Positions 7,139 through 11,803 of a stretch of DNA of 11,803 bases are shown here, in pieces (position 1 is the first letter of the stretch; the number at the start of each line of letters is the position of its first letter). A program made the position numbers and the translations under genes. The notes under the pieces are model-generated. The model was given only the letters and a program-made list of their open reading frames with translations, searched no databases and was not told the DNA's origin. This DNA comes from Candidatus Dadabacteria bacterium RIFCSPHIGHO2_12_FULL_53_21 (GTDB taxonomy: Bacteria > Desulfobacterota_D > UBA1144 > Nemesobacterales > UBA2774), in the NCBI GenBank assembly GCA_001775255.1, contig MFCJ01000151.1, forward strand, positions 1-11,803. Direction: 5' to 3'.

Positions 7139-7167
7139 ATTATAAAGGATAATTACAAAGTTTACAA
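7139..7167 (-). promoter_or_regulatory. Strong sigma70-type promoter P1 for ftsH
   Basis: On the minus strand TTGTAA (7167-7162) and a perfect TATAAT (7144-7139) are separated by exactly 17 nt. The -35 begins seven bases after the cysK stop codon. The element would start transcription about 80 nt before the ftsH GTG, leaving a leader long enough for regulation. Confidence 0.7.
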
Positions 7168-7173
7168 CGAGTT

Positions 7174-8106
7174 TCACGCATTGTCGAAAAGTCCGGTGCT
7201 CAGATACCTCTCCCCCGTATCGCAAAATATCGTAACGACGTTCTTGCCTTTGCCCAGTTTTTTCGCGACTTTCAGGGCCGCGGCTCCTGCCGCCCCGGCA
7301 GAGATCCCGATGAGGAGTCCCTCCTTGACCGCAAGCTCCCTGGCGAAGCTTTTCGCCTCTTTACCGCTTATCCTGATGACCTCGTCGTATATCCCCCTGT
7401 TGAGTATCTCGGGGACGAATCCCGCGCCAATGCCCTGAATTTCGTGGACATGGGGCTTTCCGCCCGAGAGGACCGCCGATTCCTCCGGCTCGACCGCGGC
7501 GATGTATATGCCGGGGAATTTCCTGCGGAGTATTTCGCCTACCCCGGTTATTGTCCCTCCGGTGCCGACGCCCGCGACGAATGCATCGATTCCGCCTTCC
7601 ATCTGCTCGAGTATCTCCGGTCCCGTGCCCTCTCTGTGGGCCGCCGGGTTCTCCCTGTTCCTGAACTGCTGCGGCATGAAAGAGCCGGGGTTCTCTTTTA
7701 ACAGCTCCTCGGCCCTCCTGAGCGCTCCCCCCATCTGTTCCGAGGCGGGCGTAAGCACGAGCTCGGCCCCGTAGGCGGTGAGGAGCTGTCTGCGCTCGAG
7801 GCTCATATCGTCGGGCATCGTGAGTATCAGCCTGTACCCCTTTACGGCGCAGACGAGGGCGAGTCCTATGCCCGTGTTGCCGCTCGTAGGCTCGACGATA
7901 ACGCTCTTTCCCGGCTCAATCGCTCCCGACCTCTCCGCGGCCTCGATCATCCTGAGGCATATCCTTTCCTTGACGCTCCCCGCCGGGTTCAGGTTTTCGA
8001 GTTTCGCCCATACGGCGGCTGAGCCTTCCGGGACCACTTTGTTGAGTCTGATTATCGGCGTTCCGCCGATGAGGTCCAGGATGTTATCGACTACTCTCTC
8101 GCTCAT
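7174..8106 (-). CDS. cysK: Cysteine synthase (O-acetylserine sulfhydrylase, PLP fold type II)
   Basis: This enzyme makes L-cysteine from O-acetylserine and sulfide using pyridoxal phosphate. The 310-residue protein matches the usual length. It shows DLIGGTPIIRL at 11-21, NPAGSVKER with the PLP lysine Lys46, the substrate loop PTSGNTGIG at 73-81, the phosphate-binding GVGTGGT at 179-185, EGLLIGISAGAA towards the C-terminus, and CDTGERYLST near the end. The segment is GISAGAA where many homologues have GISSGAA. The family assignment is firm. The choice between CysK, CysM and a cystathionine synthase-like enzyme rests on overall resemblance and is less certain. The ATG has only a weak GGA-type ribosome-binding site. 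A small gene ends 52 nt upstream on the same strand, so the two may share a transcript. Confidence 0.9.
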   Translation of the reverse strand: MSERVVDNILDLIGGTPIIRLNKVVPEGSAAVWAKLENLNPAGSVKERICLRMIEAAERSGAIEPGKSVIVEPTSGNTGIGLALVCAVKGYRLILTMPDDMSLERRQLLTAYGAELVLTPASEQMGGALRRAEELLKENPGSFMPQQFRNRENPAAHREGTGPEILEQMEGGIDAFVAGVGTGGTITGVGEILRRKFPGIYIAAVEPEESAVLSGGKPHVHEIQGIGAGFVPEILNRGIYDEVIRISGKEAKSFARELAVKEGLLIGISAGAAGAAALKVAKKLGKGKNVVTIFCDTGERYLSTGLFDNA

Positions 8107-8158
8107 TTTGTTCCGGGCTGATGCTTTTGAAGTTGTTACGGCGTGATTATGATCGCTC

Positions 8159-8356
8159 TTACTTTATTATCAGGGGCGCGACTTCGCTGAATACCCCGCT
8201 GTTCTTCCTGTACAGGGTCACGAGTATCGCCCTGACCCCGTCCCACGAGGCGTCCTGCTTTCTGAGCTCGTTCTTTAGTTTAAGGAGCAGCCCCTTTAGC
8301 TCCTGGTCTTCTATTTTCCTTATGTAAAGATCGAGGGTTTCACCGTTTTCTTCCAT
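8159..8356 (-). CDS. Small hypothetical protein, 65 aa
   Basis: I do not recognise this protein. The preferred start is the ATG at 8354-8356, with AAGG seven bases upstream. The same frame is open further to an ATG at 8437, but that longer version would run through the promoter-like sequences of the divergent region and adds 27 residues without an obvious ribosome-binding site. The 65-residue product is rich in Lys, Glu and Leu in its first half (IEDQELKGLLLKLKNELRK), which should be helical and amphipathic. It ends in a more hydrophobic stretch, FSEVAPLIIK. No signal peptide, metal site or membrane span is seen. It precedes the cysK-like gene by 52 nt on the same strand, which suggests cotranscription. 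It could be a small regulator or simply a lineage-specific protein. Confidence 0.55.
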   Translation of the reverse strand: MEENGETLDLYIRKIEDQELKGLLLKLKNELRKQDASWDGVRAILVTLYRKNSGVFSEVAPLIIK

Positions 8357-8470
8357 CGGTCTGCCTTGACTGAAATTTGATTTATTTAATAATCCTAACT
8401 CAGGTATAATTAACTTTGATTCTCCAAAAGTCAACAATTTATACGCGAAGAAGGGACCCAGTACACCTTA
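8357..8470. promoter_or_regulatory. Divergent promoter region between the small gene and PBP1A
   Basis: This AT-rich gap separates divergent genes. On the plus strand TATAAT occurs at 8405-8410 without a good -35. A second candidate has TTGATT at 8416-8421 and TATACG at 8440-8445 with an 18-nt spacer, which would leave a leader of about 20 nt for the PBP1A gene. On the minus strand TTGACT (8434-8429) and TTATAC (8409-8404) lie 19 nt apart and could serve the small gene. The elements overlap, so the two directions may compete. All of these assignments are by eye. Confidence 0.4.
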
Positions 8471-11164
8471 ATGGCCAAGAAAAAGAAGGTTAAATTTAAA
8501 TCGAAACCAAAAAAAAGCAAATTCCTGGCCTTCCTTTTGGTAGCGTTTCTTTTTCTGAGTGCGTCCGGCGTGCTGGCGTTGTACGGGGCCTACCTCTACT
8601 ACTCCCGGGACCTCCCCAATTTCAGGGCGATCACAGGGTATAAACCCAAGCTGATTACGGAGGTATATTCATCGGACGGCACTCTCATCGCCGAGTTCGC
8701 GGCCGAGAGGCGGAAGCTCATCGCTTACGAGGACATCCCCCCCCATGTGAGGGACGCGTTCATAGCAATCGAGGACCGGCGCTTTTTCGAGCACGAGGGA
8801 GTCGATATAAAAAGCATATTGGGCGCCGTGCTCGAAAACATACAGGAAGGCGACTGGGTGAGGGGAGCGAGCACCATAACGCAGCAGGTGATCAAGAACA
8901 TCATCCTGACTCCCGAAAGGACTTTATCGAGGAAAATAAAAGAAGCCATACTGGCGCACAGGATAGAGAACAACCTCTCCAAGGAAGAAATACTCTATCT
9001 CTACCTTAACCACATCTATCTCGCGGACGGCACGTACGGGATAGAGGCCGCGAGCATGAACTATTTCGGCAAATCCGCCAGGGACATCGACCTTGCGGAG
9101 GCCGCGTTACTCGCGGGGCTTCCCAAAAAACCCGAGTACTACTCTCCCCGGAAGCATCCCGAGAGGGCGCTCGAAAGACAGAAGCTCGTCCTCAGCAAGA
9201 TGGAGGAAGCGGGCTTCATTACGAGGGACCAGAGGTTCGACGCCATAGACCGGAAAATAGAGATAGTCCCGAGACGTAGGGTCAACAGCGACCTCGCGCC
9301 CTATTTCGTAGAGCACGTGAGAAGGTACCTCCAGGACAAGGTGGGAGTGAAGGATTTTTTAAACGGCGGATATACCGTATTCACCACGCTCGACGTCGAT
9401 CTCAACCTCGAAGCCCAGTGGGCGCTCAAGAGGGGCGTTATGAACCTCGATTCCAGGCACGGACACAGCTTCGTCTCGAAGCATCTGGCTACTGATAAGG
9501 AGATAAAGAAATTCGTCCGGGATCAGGGCGTAAAGGGCGTGGAGCTGGGAGGGACGTACGACGCCGTAATCACCAGAGTGACTAAAGACGATAAGACGAA
9601 GGACTCCGACAAGCCTTTATACACGGCGGCGGTAAAAATAGGCAGCGTGGACGGGGTGCTGAAATTCGCGGTGAGCACGCCTTTCGGCAAAGCGGTGCCG
9701 GGCGTCCCGTCTCCTTATTCGAAAAACCTCGCCCCCGCAGACGGCTACGACGGCACGAGCCTCGCTCCGGAGGAGCTCAAGGCAGGCGACGTCGTAAAGG
9801 TCGAAGCCGAAAAGAATCAGGACGGCAAATATTATTTCTCGCTGGTTTATTTCCCCGTGTCCCAGGCGGCCCTCATATCGATGGAATCGAACGGCAGGAT
9901 CAGGGCGCTCGTCGGGGGTTACGACTTCGGTCTCTCTCAGTTCAACAGGACCACTCAGGCGCTGAGACAGCCGGGCTCGTCGTTCAAGCCCATAGTGTAT
10001 TCGGCCGCGATAGACAAGGGGTACAGCGAGACTTCGATACTTTACGATATGCCCGTAGTCGTCAAGGACTGGGCGCCTCAGAACTACGACGGGAACTACG
10101 AAGGTCCCATGGTGCTGAGGAGGGCCCTCGCGAAGTCGCGCAACCTCGCCAGCATCAGGCTCATATTGGACATCGACCCCAGGTATGCCCAGAAGTATGC
10201 AACGAAGAATTTCGGATTCACCTCCAAACTTCAGCCGTACCCGTCTCTGGTTCTGGGCGGCTCCGATGTGACCGTGCTGGAAATGGCCAATGCGTTCAAC
10301 GTATTCGCGACGGGCGGCAAGCTTGTGGAGCCTCAGTTTATTTTACGCATCTATGACAGGAACGGAAAAATTATAGAGGACAACACAGGCGGGAAATTCA
10401 TGTCGAAGGAGGAGTCTCTCAAAGCCGAGAGGGAGGACGCCAGGCTTAGAATACTGAAAGAGCTCGCCGAGAAGAAGGGCATGGAACCGATCGAGGCGCC
10501 TGAATATATCACGGAAGAGGTCCTCACGGACAAGAGCGATATAGCCGCGAACGCCGACAAGTACGCTTTCCTTACGCCCGAGGAGTTTCTCGGGCTTTTA
10601 AAGGAGCAGTCGGTTGACTTCACGTCCGCGGGTAATTCCAAAGAGACCCTCAAGCCCGAGACGGCGTTCATAATGACCGACCTGCTTCAGGCCGTCGTGA
10701 AGGAGGGCACGGGCATGAAGGCGCTCAAACTCACTTCACTTGCGCCCGTTGCCGGCAAGACGGGGACATCGAACGATTACACGGACGCGTGGTTCGTCGG
10801 GTTCAGCCCCAAAATAACGACCGCGGTATGGGTAGGCAGGGACGACCACAAGCCTTTGGGAAGAAAAGAGGCGGGCTCGACCGCCGCCCTCCCCATATGG
10901 ATAGATTACATGGAAGACGCACTCGTAAAATACCCGGGCGGGGTGTTCAAGCAGCCCGCGGGCATCAAAATGGTCTCGACGCCCTACGGATACATCCCTT
11001 ACAGCCTCGAGTCTCTCAGGGACAACGTGATAGATTCGATACGCGACAGGGTCGTTATAGACGGTCAGGAGATCGAGAATTCGGGGATGTACTATCCTAA
11101 GGAATACGGGGGATCGAAAAACAACGAGACTGAAACCGAAATAGATTTCCTGCTTAAACATTAA
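8471..11164 (+). CDS. mrcA: Class A penicillin-binding protein, PBP1A type
   Basis: This bifunctional enzyme polymerises glycan strands from lipid II and crosslinks them in the periplasm. The 897-residue protein starts with a lysine-rich cytosolic tail (1-17) and one membrane span (about 18-41). The GT51 domain follows with the catalytic Glu101 in EDRRFFEHEG, then GASTITQQ, and ARDIDLAEAALLAGLPK. An OB-like domain is likely at about 330-460. The transpeptidase domain carries SSFK with Ser503 as nucleophile, SRN at 556-558, and KTGTS at 763-767. Between SRN and KTG a charged, helix-prone insert occupies about 639-727. The only nearby ribosome-binding-like sequence, AAGGGA at 8451-8456, lies 14 nt before the ATG, farther than usual. 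The lysine-rich tail and membrane span begin right after this ATG, so the start is still reasonable. The stop overlaps the comEA stop. The gene symbol is by family resemblance. Confidence 0.95.
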   Translation: MAKKKKVKFKSKPKKSKFLAFLLVAFLFLSASGVLALYGAYLYYSRDLPNFRAITGYKPKLITEVYSSDGTLIAEFAAERRKLIAYEDIPPHVRDAFIAIEDRRFFEHEGVDIKSILGAVLENIQEGDWVRGASTITQQVIKNIILTPERTLSRKIKEAILAHRIENNLSKEEILYLYLNHIYLADGTYGIEAASMNYFGKSARDIDLAEAALLAGLPKKPEYYSPRKHPERALERQKLVLSKMEEAGFITRDQRFDAIDRKIEIVPRRRVNSDLAPYFVEHVRRYLQDKVGVKDFLNGGYTVFTTLDVDLNLEAQWALKRGVMNLDSRHGHSFVSKHLATDKEIKKFVRDQGVKGVELGGTYDAVITRVTKDDKTKDSDKPLYTAAVKIGSVDGVLKFAVSTPFGKAVPGVPSPYSKNLAPADGYDGTSLAPEELKAGDVVKVEAEKNQDGKYYFSLVYFPVSQAALISMESNGRIRALVGGYDFGLSQFNRTTQALRQPGSSFKPIVYSAAIDKGYSETSILYDMPVVVKDWAPQNYDGNYEGPMVLRRALAKSRNLASIRLILDIDPRYAQKYATKNFGFTSKLQPYPSLVLGGSDVTVLEMANAFNVFATGGKLVEPQFILRIYDRNGKIIEDNTGGKFMSKEESLKAEREDARLRILKELAEKKGMEPIEAPEYITEEVLTDKSDIAANADKYAFLTPEEFLGLLKEQSVDFTSAGNSKETLKPETAFIMTDLLQAVVKEGTGMKALKLTSLAPVAGKTGTSNDYTDAWFVGFSPKITTAVWVGRDDHKPLGRKEAGSTAALPIWIDYMEDALVKYPGGVFKQPAGIKMVSTPYGYIPYSLESLRDNVIDSIRDRVVIDGQEIENSGMYYPKEYGGSKNNETETEIDFLLKH

Positions 11165-11685
11165 TCGAGATTTGTATAAGGCTTTATTCGTGAAAGCTTC
11201 TTCTTGCCCATACCGTTTACTTCGAGCAGCGCCCGCATGTTTTTATATCTTCCGTTTTCATTCCTGTAGGAGACGATCCTGAGGGCGAGTTTTTCGCCTA
11301 TGCCCGGGAGGGCTTCGAGGTCTTCCGCCGTAGCGGAATTTATCCCGATCGGTACGCCCAGCGAAATGCTTTTTATCCCGCTGATCCTGACTGTCCGGGC
11401 CTTTTCTCCGTTCTCAAGTATTGCTTTATCACCGCTCTTTAACTCGCTATCTATATTATACATATCCCTGATCTCATCAATATCCTCCGGCCTTTCGACG
11501 GCCTTCACGACTGAAGAGCGCCCGTCGTCTATCTCGACGTATATCCTGCCGTTTGTTTTAGTGACTCCCGTCCCGCCGGGAACTATGTATCCGTAATAGG
11601 ACTGAATTAGAAAAATAAGGAGGCACAGGAGTGCCAGATATAGAATGGATTTATTACTTTTTATGGAAACGCTGCCATTCGCCAT
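11161..11685 (-). CDS. ComEA-type helix-hairpin-helix membrane-anchored protein
   Basis: The protein has 174 residues. A short polar start is followed by one membrane span at about 14-31. A strand-rich middle part at about 46-105 (GRIYVEIDDG to VRISG) resembles the SLBB-like segment of ComEA proteins but is too divergent to be sure. A tandem helix-hairpin-helix module is at about 115-172. The module begins GINSATAEDLEALPGIGEKLA and has a second hairpin VNGMGKKKL. ComEA proteins bind double-stranded DNA outside the inner membrane and help pull it in during natural transformation. Many bacteria carry such proteins without known competence, so the role is inference. The ATG at 11683-11685 has only a weak purine-rich stretch upstream, and a REP-like hairpin ends about 10 nt before it. 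It converges on the PBP1A gene with overlapping stop codons. Confidence 0.88.
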   Translation of the reverse strand: MANGSVSIKSNKSILYLALLCLLIFLIQSYYGYIVPGGTGVTKTNGRIYVEIDDGRSSVVKAVERPEDIDEIRDMYNIDSELKSGDKAILENGEKARTVRISGIKSISLGVPIGINSATAEDLEALPGIGEKLALRIVSYRNENGRYKNMRALLEVNGMGKKKLSRIKPYTNLD

Positions 11686-11695
11686 TTTCTACTTT

Positions 11696-11732
11696 GTCAT
11701 TGCGAGGCTTCGCAGAAGCCGCGGCAATCTCG
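11696..11732. repeat. REP-like imperfect palindrome upstream of comEA
   Basis: An outer stem ATTGC (11699-11703) pairs with GCAAT (11724-11728). An inner stem GGCTTC (11706-11711) pairs with GAAGCC (11715-11720) around a GCA loop. The flanks GTCATTGCGAG and GGCAATCTCG match a well-known type of dispersed intergenic repeat seen in many bacterial genomes. On the plus strand it is followed by TTTTTATTTTTT (11733-11744), so it might also stop plus-strand transcripts. On the minus strand it would form a hairpin in the comEA leader about 10 nt before the start codon. The structure is seen directly. Dispersal in the genome is inference. Confidence 0.65.
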
Positions 11733-11771
11733 TTTTTATTTTTTCTTCCCCGACATTACAGAATTTGCGTT

Positions 11772-11794
11772 AAGAAAAGCGGGCAAGCGCCCGC
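11772..11794 (-). terminator. Probable intrinsic terminator of a minus-strand gene outside the window
   Basis: Read on the minus strand, GCGGGC (11794-11789) and GCCCGC (11784-11779) form a GC-only 6-bp stem with a GCTT loop, followed at once by TTTTCTT (11778-11772). This is the standard form of a Rho-independent terminator. It would end a gene lying to the right of the window and separate it from comEA. No clear comEA promoter was found between it and the REP-like hairpin. Confidence 0.5.
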
Positions 11795-11803
11795 GGGCAT
11801 ACG

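Noticed and set aside
8357..8437. Longer N-terminus for the small gene upstream of cysK
   Set aside because: The extra 27 codons cross the divergent promoter-like region and lack a good ribosome-binding site. The inner ATG has one.

Overview
The window reads as a chromosomal housekeeping region of a diderm (Gram-negative-type) bacterium. Codons are GC-rich, with C/G-ending codons favoured. Eight genes lie on the minus strand and are read right to left: a 65-residue unknown gene, cysK-like, ftsH, folP, cdaA, ybbR, glmM and pdxJ. A bifunctional class A penicillin-binding protein (PBP1A type) lies on the plus strand. A ComEA-type helix-hairpin-helix protein on the minus strand meets it tail to tail. 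From general knowledge, the order ftsH-folP-cdaA-ybbR-glmM-pdxJ is typical of Deltaproteobacteria-grade lineages (Desulfobacterota and relatives). The exact phylum cannot be fixed from this sequence alone.

Layout. Positions 1-163 hold no gene but contain a cluster of palindromic repeats downstream of pdxJ. Positions 164-5027 carry a tightly packed set of five genes (pdxJ, glmM, ybbR, cdaA, folP) separated by 14 nt or less. A 129-nt gap (5028-5156) contains a candidate extended -10 promoter for that set. The ftsH gene (5157-7052) is preceded by two good sigma70-type promoters in the 121-nt gap before cysK. The cysK-like gene (7174-8106) follows a 65-codon unknown gene (8159-8356). The 114-nt divergent region 8357-8470 contains promoter-like elements on both strands and separates the minus-strand genes from the PBP1A gene (8471-11164). 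The PBP1A and comEA stop codons share the four bases TTAA. Positions 11686-11803 hold a REP-like hairpin just upstream of comEA and a probable intrinsic terminator for a minus-strand gene outside the window.

How the genes fit together. The core is the cyclic-di-AMP synthase CdaA, its membrane partner YbbR (CdaR-like) and GlmM, which makes glucosamine-1-phosphate for peptidoglycan and lipopolysaccharide precursors. In Firmicutes these three proteins interact and link c-di-AMP level to wall synthesis. FolP (folate) and PdxJ (vitamin B6) are cofactor genes carried in the same unit. FtsH is the membrane quality-control protease. PBP1A polymerises and crosslinks the peptidoglycan that GlmM feeds.

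I see no mobile element, CRISPR array, tRNA or rRNA, and no clear new multi-gene system. The points worth a second look are sequence-level. They are substitutions in conserved motifs of CdaA, GlmM and FolP, three non-ATG starts, REP-like palindromes at both edges, promoter architecture around ftsH and folP, and one unrecognised small gene.
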